Assembly (NCBI GenBank): GCA_030625775.1
Contig: DAOUQC010000055.1
Span: 1 to 34,679 of the forward strand
Direction: 5' to 3'
Source: Verrucomicrobiota bacterium
Lineage (GTDB): Bacteria > Verrucomicrobiota > Verrucomicrobiia > Verrucomicrobiales > DEV007
DNA length: 34,679 nucleotides
Positions 15,385 through 22,395 of the stretch are shown piece after piece. Both the position numbers and the translations under genes were made by a program. Each line of letters starts with the position of its first letter. Position 1 is the stretch's first letter. Under the pieces are notes generated by a model, which saw only the letters and a list, made by a program, of their open reading frames with translations, was not told the origin of the DNA and did not search any database.

Positions 15385-16410
15385 TCAATCCCAACCGTGT
15401 GCGTCACGGACTTTGACCATCGCACCAAGAATCGTGTTCCAGGTTTCTTGTTTTTCGAGAACCTCATTCGGGAACATGCAGCCATCCCAGCAGATGTGTT
15501 TGATGCCACGATCGGGCGCATCTTTCAGCCAGTAACCAGCGGCGCTGGTGATATCCATGCGGCCGTTGGGGTCATCTGCCTGGCAGTGACGTCCGGTTTT
15601 GTCATGTGATCCGGTTCCATGAACGGAGCCATCATTCTGTGCGACGTGAAAATCAATCGTCCACGGACGCAGGGCGTCTGTCATGATGGTGTAAGCGGCG
15701 TGGAATTCCTCGTCGCTGTAACCGTCCTTGAGCAGCGCATCTTCCGGCGCGTTGTATCCGAGCAGGTAAAGGTAGGTGTGTGCCATGTCTGCCTGGAAAC
15801 CCACGGTTTCCGGCATACCGACTTCTTCAAGCAGGTTGACCATGTTTTTCCATGAGTGCATTCCTGCCCAACAGATTTCACCTTCGGCGGCGAGACGCTC
15901 ACCATTGTCTGCAGCGATTGCTGCTGCTTCGCGGAACGTCTGGGCGATCAATTTGGTGTTCGCTTCGCTGTCGCTTGACCAGTTTTCCGGGCTGTCAGCG
16001 GAGTCGATACGAATGACTCCGTATTGGCGCACTCCGTGCTCGTTGAATATTTTTCCGATGCGACAGGCTTTCTCAACAGCCAGCACAAACTTCTTTCTCG
16101 CTTCCGCATCTCCCATGGCGGAATCACCAACGGTGCCGGGCCAGATGGGAGCGACCAACGAGCCAATCGCCAGGCCGTGTTCGGCAATATTGTCGGCCAT
16201 GGCCTTCAGATCATCATCGCTTGCATCCGGATCGGTGTGCGGGTGGAAGAGGAACAGATCAACGCCGTCGTATTTTTGTCCGTCGACTTCGGCCTTGGCG
16301 GTCAGCTCGAGCATACGGTCGAGACTGATCGGTGGCTCGGCGCCTTCTTCGTCGCCGCCTTTGCCAACGAGGCCGGGCCACATGGCGTTATGGAGTTTGG
16401 GTGAGGTCAT
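15385..16410 (-). CDS. TIM-barrel sugar (phosphate) isomerase/epimerase-like protein
   Basis: Cytoplasmic protein of 341 residues resembling the xylose-isomerase-like TIM-barrel family (D-tagatose 3-epimerase/IolE/IolI type). Segments in barrel order include [82 protein letters not shown] and [11 protein letters not shown]. The Glu of AEGEICW, Asp of QADMAHT, His of DFHVAQND and the terminal acidic CWDG position are plausible divalent-metal ligands as in this family. It is the last gene of the operon with the kinase subunits and LsrF-like enzyme, so it likely interconverts an aldose/ketose or epimers feeding the kinase. The start ATG is preceded on its strand by pyrimidine-rich repeats rather than a Shine-Dalgarno site. 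Exact substrate unknown. Confidence 0.82.
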   Translation of the reverse strand: MTSPKLHNAMWPGLVGKGGDEEGAEPPISLDRMLELTAKAEVDGQKYDGVDLFLFHPHTDPDASDDDLKAMADNIAEHGLAIGSLVAPIWPGTVGDSAMGDAEARKKFVLAVEKACRIGKIFNEHGVRQYGVIRIDSADSPENWSSDSEANTKLIAQTFREAAAIAADNGERLAAEGEICWAGMHSWKNMVNLLEEVGMPETVGFQADMAHTYLYLLGYNAPEDALLKDGYSDEEFHAAYTIMTDALRPWTIDFHVAQNDGSVHGTGSHDKTGRHCQADDPNGRMDITSAAGYWLKDAPDRGIKHICWDGCMFPNEVLEKQETWNTILGAMVKVRDAHGWD

Positions 16411-16416
16411 GGTGGA

Positions 16417-16444
16417 AGGAGTTAGAAGTTAGGAGAAAGGAGAT
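16417..16444 (+). repeat. 7-bp degenerate tandem repeat (four units)
   Basis: AGGAGTT, AGAAGTT, AGGAGAA and AGGAGAT fill most of the 42-base gap between the lsrF-like and isomerase genes. On the coding (minus) strand this is a pyrimidine-rich leader directly before the isomerase ATG, leaving no Shine-Dalgarno sequence. Confidence 0.6.
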
Positions 16445-16452
16445 ACAATGGA

Positions 16453-17409
16453 TTAAGCTTCGTTTTTGAGATCGTTGTACAATTGGAAGGCTTCAGCTGG
16501 TTTCATGCCTTCGTGCACGACGCCGCGAACGGCTTTCATCATTGGCACCGGAGCGTCAGCCTGGAAGATGTTGCGTCCCATGTCCACTCCGCTGGCTCCT
16601 TGTTCGCAGGCGTCGTAGGCCATTTGCAAGGCGTCGAGTTCAGGGCGTTTTTTGCCGCCTGCAATCACGATAGGAACTGGGCAGCAAGAGGTGACGGTTT
16701 CGAATTCTTCATCGGTGTGGTAACACTTAACAATATGGCAGCCGAGTTCAGCCATGATGCGGGTCGCCATGCGGAAGTATTTCGGGGTGCGTGCCATGGC
16801 GCGTCCGACAGCGGTCACTCCCATCACGGCGATGCCGTAACGTGCTGCAGCATCAATGGTTTTGGTGAGGTTTTGCAACGAGCGGCGCTCGTGTTGGCTA
16901 CCGATGAATACCTGCACTGCCAAAACCGAAGCATTGAGTCGGATCGCTTCTTCGATATCCACAGCGGTGTCTTCGTAGGAAAGGGGCTCGTAACCAGGGC
17001 GACCCAGTTTGAGCGCCTTGCCGTCCAATTCGCCTTCCCATTCGTCCATTGGGCTGATCATCGAAGTTCCGCCGGATGAGCGCAGAGCAATCGCTTTCTG
17101 GGTGCTGGCAGGGATGATGCTGCGTTGGATACCACGGGTCAGCATCAGGCAGTCACAATGAGGTTCCAGAGGAAGAATGGTCTGATCGACACGTTCGAGG
17201 CCAGTGGTTGGTCCCATAAAATAACCGTGGTCAAAGGCCAGCATGATGGTGCGTCCTGTCTTCGGGTTGAAGACTTTGGATAGTCGGTTTTTCAGTCCCC
17301 AGTCGTATTGGTGGGAGCCCTTAAGGAAAAAATCAGGAACCTTTTGAGGAGTGTCAGTGAAGTATTCCTTGTCCTGTTTGTCTGCTGTTGAGGTGTCTAG
17401 ATCGGCCAT
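16453..17409 (-). CDS. LsrF-like class I aldolase-fold enzyme
   Basis: Protein of 318 residues matching E. coli LsrF along its length from memory of that sequence: MADLD start, RLSKVFNPKTGRTIMLAFDH, GPTTGLERVD, LTRGI, PIVIAGGKK and GASGVDMGRNIFQ. The Asp60-His61-Gly62 motif and Lys228 in GCHIVKCYH (position of the LsrF catalytic Lys in QIIKTYY) are conserved. LsrF transfers an acetyl group from phosphorylated AI-2-derived dione to CoA, giving acetyl-CoA and DHAP; relatives are DhnA/FbaB-type aldolases. About residues 119-150 hold a segment roughly 13 residues longer than in LsrF, near the active-site side strands, so the substrate may differ. It is third in the operon, after dhaL. No lsrACDB transporter, lsrK or lsrR is in the window. 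Confidence 0.88.
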   Translation of the reverse strand: MADLDTSTADKQDKEYFTDTPQKVPDFFLKGSHQYDWGLKNRLSKVFNPKTGRTIMLAFDHGYFMGPTTGLERVDQTILPLEPHCDCLMLTRGIQRSIIPASTQKAIALRSSGGTSMISPMDEWEGELDGKALKLGRPGYEPLSYEDTAVDIEEAIRLNASVLAVQVFIGSQHERRSLQNLTKTIDAAARYGIAVMGVTAVGRAMARTPKYFRMATRIMAELGCHIVKCYHTDEEFETVTSCCPVPIVIAGGKKRPELDALQMAYDACEQGASGVDMGRNIFQADAPVPMMKAVRGVVHEGMKPAEAFQLYNDLKNEA

Positions 17410-17456
17410 TTTTTTATTTTAGTTAAAGTGTGTAAAGTCGGATGGTTCTTTGATTA

Positions 17457-18092
17457 TTAGCTATTTATGAAATTTTTCATTGTATTCAAAATGATCGCAA
17501 TGGAAACGGCACCCGCATCGGGGTGGCCGATGGATTTTTCGCCAAGGGTTTTGGCTCGTCCCATAGTGGCGATCATCGCCTTGGAAGCATCGCGGCCTGC
17601 TTCACCGGCGGCGGCTGTTGCGTTGATTGCTTCAGGTAAGGATTGGTCTGCGGCAGCTTGGGCTGCAGTGGCGGCCGGGTCAAGGGCGTCGATCATGGTT
17701 TTGTCGCCCGGTTTGGCTCCGCCCCGATCCATCACGCTCTGTGTTCCTGACGTGATAAGTTCTGCAAGTTCTTTAGAACCAAATGTTCCGGAATCCTTGA
17801 TGCTCTTTCCACCAGCTCTGAAGAGAGTTCCGAAGACAGCGCCGGAAGCACCGCCCATCGAGCTCATCATCGCCATGCCAACATCCATGAATACCTTGCC
17901 GGCCGACTCATATTCGCTGGCTTCGAGTTTTTCCTTGATGGCATTCATGCCGCGTTCCATGCCGACCCCGTGGTCGCCGTCACCCAGTGCGCGGTCGGCA
18001 TCGGTGAGAATAGGTTCGGCTTCGATGATGGCATCGGCCACCTGAAGCATCATGGTTTTTGTTTCTGCGGGTGTGAGTTGTTCTTTAGCCAT
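17457..18092 (-). CDS. dhaL: Dihydroxyacetone kinase subunit DhaL-like (nucleotide-binding)
   Basis: Protein of 211 residues, the ADP/ATP-binding helical subunit of a dihydroxyacetone-type kinase. The signature ILTDADRALGDGDHG carries the three Mg-binding aspartates (D33, D38, D40) that match E. coli DhaL D30, D35 and D37. The later segments SSMGGASGAVFGTLFRAGGK, DRGGAKPGDKTMIDAL and LGEKSIGHPDAGAVS are all diagnostic. In PTS-type systems DhaM rephosphorylates the bound ADP; no dhaM is in the window, so ATP may be used directly or the donor is encoded elsewhere. It is second in the operon, with 42 bases after dhaK and 47 before the LsrF-like gene. The partner sugar may be a ketotetrose or ketopentose rather than dihydroxyacetone. 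Confidence 0.92.
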   Translation of the reverse strand: MAKEQLTPAETKTMMLQVADAIIEAEPILTDADRALGDGDHGVGMERGMNAIKEKLEASEYESAGKVFMDVGMAMMSSMGGASGAVFGTLFRAGGKSIKDSGTFGSKELAELITSGTQSVMDRGGAKPGDKTMIDALDPAATAAQAAADQSLPEAINATAAAGEAGRDASKAMIATMGRAKTLGEKSIGHPDAGAVSIAIILNTMKNFINS

Positions 18093-18103
18093 GGTTTGGA
18101 AAT

Positions 18104-18134
18104 AATTATGAATTATGAAATGGGGAATTATAAA
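18104..18134 (+). repeat. 7-bp AT-rich tandem repeat
   Basis: AATTATG, AATTATG, AAATGGG and GAATTAT run in phase in the 42-base gap between dhaK and dhaL, ending at the dhaK stop codon. The first two units are identical. The length and location parallel the purine-rich heptamers in the other gaps of this window. Confidence 0.55.
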
Positions 18135-19175
18135 TCAAGCGCCCTGGGCGCCTTCGAGCTTGGTGTAACAGATAGATTGACAGGCCATGTTCCAGTGCTG
18201 TTTCAGTTCATCATCCAGTTTGGTGATGCTGAAGGAGATACCGGTCATTTCCTGACAAGTGACCAGAGGACCGACGATGACATCGTAAATTTTGATGCCG
18301 CGTTCGCTGAGGATCTGTTTAGCTTTCCGCAGCGCGATGAGCAGTTCCATCATGGTAGTGGCACCGAGACTGTTGACAAATAGAATGACTTCATCACCTT
18401 CACCGAGAGCAGCCACGTCTTCATCGGCTTCGAAGTCTTTGAAGAGGTAGTCGAGCATCTGTGGAACCAACTCGTCTGTGGTGGTCATGGGGATTTCACC
18501 TACCCCCGGTTCGCCATGGATCCCCATACCGAGGCCGATTTTGTCGGCGTCGATGTCGAAAGTGGGTTTGCCGGTAGCCGGGATTGAACCCGGTGACATG
18601 GAAACACCGATCGAACGGGTCATCAGACAGGCTTTTTTAGCTGAGATTTCCAATTCATCGAGACTGCAAGCTGTCTGGGAAGCAGCTCCAACCAGTTTGA
18701 CAATGGGCACCAGTCCGGCGACTCCGCGGCGATTTTGTTTTTCTGTAGGCGGGGCTGAGGCCACGTCGTCACAGATTAGAACTGTGCGCACGTCGATATC
18801 TTCATCTTCAGCCAATTCAGCTCCAATGTCGAAATTCATTACGTCACCGGCGTAGTTGCCGTAGAGGTAGAGAACGCCCTTGCCTTTATCGACCGCTTGC
18901 GTGGCTTCCAGCACGATGCCCGGAGGCGGTGCGGCAAAGATGTCACCGCAGGCAGCCCCGTCGGCGAGATTTTTTCCGACCAGACCGTGGTAGATAGGCT
19001 CATGGCCGCAGCCGCCACCGACGAGCAGGGCGACTTTTCCGTCGGGAATGTTTTTCAAAGCCAGTGAGCGCTGTCCGACGTGGACGCATTCTCCGTTGTA
19101 GGCGTCGACAAGTCCTTCGACGAGTTCGTCAGCGACTTTAAGCGGGTCGTTGATGAGTTTTTTGAGTTCGCTCAT
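18135..19175 (-). CDS. dhaK: Dihydroxyacetone kinase subunit DhaK-like (substrate-binding)
   Basis: Protein of 346 residues. Catalytic residues known from E. coli DhaK (His56, Asp109, His218) are all visible at equivalent places: GGGCGHEP with His58, NYAGDVMNF with Asp111 and GMGIHGEPG with His220, the residue that binds the ketone covalently as a hemiaminal. The usual GGGSGHEP has Cys in place of Ser here. With DhaL it phosphorylates a short ketose such as dihydroxyacetone; related kinases act on erythrulose and other tetruloses/pentuloses, so substrate is not fixed by sequence alone. First gene of the minus-strand operon, divergent from addB with 184 bases between; a possible promoter is noted at 19218-19248. 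Confidence 0.93.
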   Translation of the reverse strand: MSELKKLINDPLKVADELVEGLVDAYNGECVHVGQRSLALKNIPDGKVALLVGGGCGHEPIYHGLVGKNLADGAACGDIFAAPPPGIVLEATQAVDKGKGVLYLYGNYAGDVMNFDIGAELAEDEDIDVRTVLICDDVASAPPTEKQNRRGVAGLVPIVKLVGAASQTACSLDELEISAKKACLMTRSIGVSMSPGSIPATGKPTFDIDADKIGLGMGIHGEPGVGEIPMTTTDELVPQMLDYLFKDFEADEDVAALGEGDEVILFVNSLGATTMMELLIALRKAKQILSERGIKIYDVIVGPLVTCQEMTGISFSITKLDDELKQHWNMACQSICYTKLEGAQGA

Positions 19176-19217
19176 GGGTAAGTCAGGGATAAGGTCGTTG
19201 CTTGGTGATTGTTGGCA

Positions 19218-19248
19218 ATAAAAGGCCGTGGAAGCGGTGATTTGTCAA
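19218..19248 (-). promoter_or_regulatory. Candidate promoter of the dhaK operon
   Basis: On the minus strand a perfect TTGACA (19243-19248) precedes TTTTAT (19218-19223) with a 19-bp spacer, about 43 bases before the dhaK ATG. Spacing is longer than the 17 bp optimum, so it may need an activator. No clear operator dyad is visible in the 184-base divergent gap. Confidence 0.35.
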
Positions 19249-19359
19249 TAATTAAAGGAAGCGATTTAGGCTTTGGGCCTCTTAGGCTGTAGGCTGAAAA
19301 AAAGAGGCATGGAAGGGCTTGCATCGTTTTGGCTTCGCTGATATTGAAAATCAGATCAC

Positions 19360-22300
19360 ATGGGAATAGATAAAGAGCAAACTCGGCCAAAACGATTTTT
19401 TCTTGGATGGGATCGGCCAGTGGTGGATTTGGCAGTGGAGCATTTATTGGCTCGTATCGATGGGGGACAAGGGGAGGCGTCGTGGGTGGACTTGTCAGAT
19501 TTGCTGGTGGTGGTTCCGACTCGCAATGCGGGGCGACGTTTGCGGGAGGCCCTGGCGATTGCCGTATCGGACCAGGGCGGCGCTTTGCTGCCTCCTCAAG
19601 TCCGTGTACCAGAGGATTTTCTCAGAGCGGAAAAGGGGAGCACCAAGGTGGCGGGCCCGACGGCGGCACGTCTGGCATGGATTGAGTGTTTGCAGGAGAT
19701 TAATTTGGATGAATATGAGGTATTATTTCCGGTGAAACCTCCGGAGCAGGGTTTTGCCTGGGCGACAAAAGTTGCCGGGGAGCTGGCGCATGCGCGCGCG
19801 GCTTTGGCGGAGGGAGGGATGTTGGTTCGGGATTTGCTGGGTGGTGAAATGGGCGAAGCTCTGCCTGAAAGAGAACGATGGGAAAATATAGCCAGGCTGG
19901 AGACCCGGGTGAGTGAAGCTTTGGACCGGGTGGGACTGGCTGAGCCGGAAGGGGCTAAGATCAAAGCGGCCCGGTCATGGGAAATGTCTGACGAGGTGAA
20001 GGGAATCATTCTGATGGTGGCGCCGGATCCTTTGAATTTGGCGATTGAGGCCATCAAACTTGATAGTCAACGACGGCAGGTGAAAGTTTCCGTCTGCATT
20101 CATGCACCGGAATCATTGGCCGGGGCTTTTGATCCATGGGGTCGTCCAGAGGCTGAATTCTGGCAGCAACGGATTTTGCTGGAACCCGGGGAGGAGCATA
20201 TTTATCTGGCGGCTAATCCGGAAGGCCAAAAGGAAGCCATGCTGGCTTTTTTGCGCAAGCGAAGAGAGCAAGAGAAAATGGCCAGGCATGCGGTGGCGGT
20301 GGGTTGTGCGGATGGGGATGTTTTACCGCTGCTGAGGCGTGGTTTACAACAAGCCGGGGTGGCGGTGTTTGATCCGGATGGGGAGGCATTTCGCAAGCAC
20401 ACGCTGTATCATTTTCTCGCTAATTTTTCCAAACTGCTGAGGGATGGCAGATTCCGGGATTTTCTTGAGATGTTGAGAAACCCTGCCTGGTTGGATTCGC
20501 TGGAGGGACAATTTAAAGAAACGAAAGTGCCAAACGCAGAGGGGCAGTCAACTGCAGAAGAACGAGCTCGTTTTGATGTCGCACATATTTTGCAGGCTTT
20601 TGATTCGCTCTATGAGCGTGTTCTGCCGGGCAGCTTTGACGAGGCCCTGGAGGCTTTGCGTCGTGATCGGGATCAGGACAATGAACACAGGCGACCATTG
20701 CCGGGGCAGTGGTTGGTGGGGGATGCGGTCAAAGTGATGTTGACGCGTTTTCATGACTTGCCCCTTGCGGATGCCTTTGCTGCTTTGCTGGCTGATTGGT
20801 TGGGGAAAAGGCAGTTGCGTCCGGACGAAGCTGATGCCCACTTACTGCTCACAATTGCAGAGCGCAGTCGTTTCCTGGCTGAGGAAATGAGTCAGGTGAT
20901 CGAGGGCAGTGCCCGAATTGATCCCGCTGATTTGTTTGAGCTTTTACTGGAGGACCTGGCCGAGCTTCGTTATTATCCGGGAGACCGCCACGCGAGTGAT
21001 CTCGAGTTGCAGGGTTGGTTGGAGTTACCCTGGGAGAGTGCGGACGATCTGGTGATCTGCGGTTTTAATGACGGACTGCTACCTGCGTCGGTGGTGGGAG
21101 ATATGTTTCTGCCGGAATCAGCAAGGCGCTTGCTCGGATTGAAAAACAACGAAGATCGGTTTGCCCGTGATCTTTACCTCTTGGAATCCATGTTGACCTG
21201 GCGTCTGCAGCGAGGAAATGCAGTGAGGCTGGTGGTAGGAAAGGTGACGGGTAGTGGAGATCTGCTCAAGCCCTCACGCTTGTTGTTTCAGTGCGGAGAT
21301 AGTGATTTGCCACGACGTGCTTTGCGTTTGTTTGCGGAAGACCCCGATTTAAGCGGCGAGGAGGAGTCGGTTCCTGCCTGGAATTTGGCATGGAAACTGC
21401 AGCCACCTTTTGACCGTGCCAGACTGGTAGACAAAGAGCCGACAACGTTGTCCGCAACGACTTTTTCGTCTTATCTGGCTTGCCCTTTTCGTTTTATTTT
21501 GAAGCGTATCCTGGGCATGGAGGAAGTGGATACGAAAAAAATGGAAATGGATGCACGGGATTTTGGCAGTCTGTGTCACAGTGCGCTGGAGGTACTGGCA
21601 GCAGGTTCAAATCTGGCTGTGGAGACAAATTATGAAGAGGTTTGCCAGGCACTTGTCGAAGCATTGGGGGAGGTCGTCAGGCAGCATTATGGACCCCGGC
21701 CTCCTGCGACCATACTGTTGCAGGCGGAGGTGGCTGCCAATCGTTTAAAATTGGCGGCACGTTATCATGTGGATGCCCTAAACGAGGGCTGGCAGGTGGT
21801 GGCAACTGAAAGGGTTTTTGGCAAGGAGGATGGAGAATGGTTGGTGGCAGGGATGCCCCTTACCGGGATGATAGACCGGATTGAGAAAAATACTGAAGGC
21901 CGGTATCGTTTGATCGATTATAAAACATCGGGACGGGCAAGTTCTGCTTTTGAGGCTCATTTGCAGATTTTAAAACGGACGGAATCTGCTCAGGATTTTC
22001 CTGATTGGATGCTCTATGAACTGCCGGAAGATGGGAAAACCTACCGCTGGATCAATCTGCAATTGCCAGTGTATTGTTTGTGGGCTGAGCAGCATCTGGC
22101 AGGGGAGGGCAAGGTGGATTGTGCCTATGTGAATCTGCCCAAGGCTATGGGTGATGGGGGATACAGTCCCTGGCAGGGAGGGATGGACGGGCCCTTGTTG
22201 CGCTCGGCCAGACGTTGTGCCGAGGGGGTAGTTGGACAGGTGCAAAAAGGGCACTTCTGGCCACCGACAGAAAAAATAAAATATGATGATTTTGAAAAAC

Positions 22301-22395
22301 TGGGCTTCCCCGGTTTTGTGGACAGCCTGGATGAATCTGCATTTGAAAAAGTATTTGCCGCATCTCCTGATAAACAGATAGGAGGGGATCAATGA
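19360..22395 (+). CDS. addB: AddB-like PD-(D/E)XK nuclease subunit
   Basis: Protein of 1011 residues. The N-terminus has UvrD-like but degenerate helicase architecture (LLVVVPTRNAGRRLREAL without a Walker A motif), as in AddB subunits that recognise sequence rather than move DNA. A RecB-like nuclease domain closes the protein: TTFSSYLACPFRF, GSLCHSALE (His), GMIDRIE (Asp) and LIDYKTSG (Asp-Tyr-Lys), all intact. With AddA it forms the helicase-nuclease that resects double-strand breaks for RecA loading. Unlike Firmicute AddB, I see no CxxCxxC cluster after the nuclease motif (the tail runs KYDDFEKLGFPGFVDS), so the iron-sulfur staple is probably absent. Start ATG 19360. It overlaps addA by 4 bases (ATGA). 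Confidence 0.88.
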   Translation: MGIDKEQTRPKRFFLGWDRPVVDLAVEHLLARIDGGQGEASWVDLSDLLVVVPTRNAGRRLREALAIAVSDQGGALLPPQVRVPEDFLRAEKGSTKVAGPTAARLAWIECLQEINLDEYEVLFPVKPPEQGFAWATKVAGELAHARAALAEGGMLVRDLLGGEMGEALPERERWENIARLETRVSEALDRVGLAEPEGAKIKAARSWEMSDEVKGIILMVAPDPLNLAIEAIKLDSQRRQVKVSVCIHAPESLAGAFDPWGRPEAEFWQQRILLEPGEEHIYLAANPEGQKEAMLAFLRKRREQEKMARHAVAVGCADGDVLPLLRRGLQQAGVAVFDPDGEAFRKHTLYHFLANFSKLLRDGRFRDFLEMLRNPAWLDSLEGQFKETKVPNAEGQSTAEERARFDVAHILQAFDSLYERVLPGSFDEALEALRRDRDQDNEHRRPLPGQWLVGDAVKVMLTRFHDLPLADAFAALLADWLGKRQLRPDEADAHLLLTIAERSRFLAEEMSQVIEGSARIDPADLFELLLEDLAELRYYPGDRHASDLELQGWLELPWESADDLVICGFNDGLLPASVVGDMFLPESARRLLGLKNNEDRFARDLYLLESMLTWRLQRGNAVRLVVGKVTGSGDLLKPSRLLFQCGDSDLPRRALRLFAEDPDLSGEEESVPAWNLAWKLQPPFDRARLVDKEPTTLSATTFSSYLACPFRFILKRILGMEEVDTKKMEMDARDFGSLCHSALEVLAAGSNLAVETNYEEVCQALVEALGEVVRQHYGPRPPATILLQAEVAANRLKLAARYHVDALNEGWQVVATERVFGKEDGEWLVAGMPLTGMIDRIEKNTEGRYRLIDYKTSGRASSAFEAHLQILKRTESAQDFPDWMLYELPEDGKTYRWINLQLPVYCLWAEQHLAGEGKVDCAYVNLPKAMGDGGYSPWQGGMDGPLLRSARRCAEGVVGQVQKGHFWPPTEKIKYDDFEKLGFPGFVDSLDESAFEKVFAASPDKQIGGDQ
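22380..22385 (+). promoter_or_regulatory. Ribosome binding site of addA
   Basis: AGGAGG lies 6 bases before the addA ATG (22392), inside the last codons of addB. The stop and start share ATGA, so translation is coupled and the two subunits are made in matched amounts. Confidence 0.75.

Noticed and set aside
18578-18593. tRNA T-arm-like sequence (minus strand CCGGGTTCAATCCCGG).
   Set aside because: It lies in dhaK and encodes the conserved SPGSIPATGKP segment. No acceptor, D or anticodon arm is found around it.
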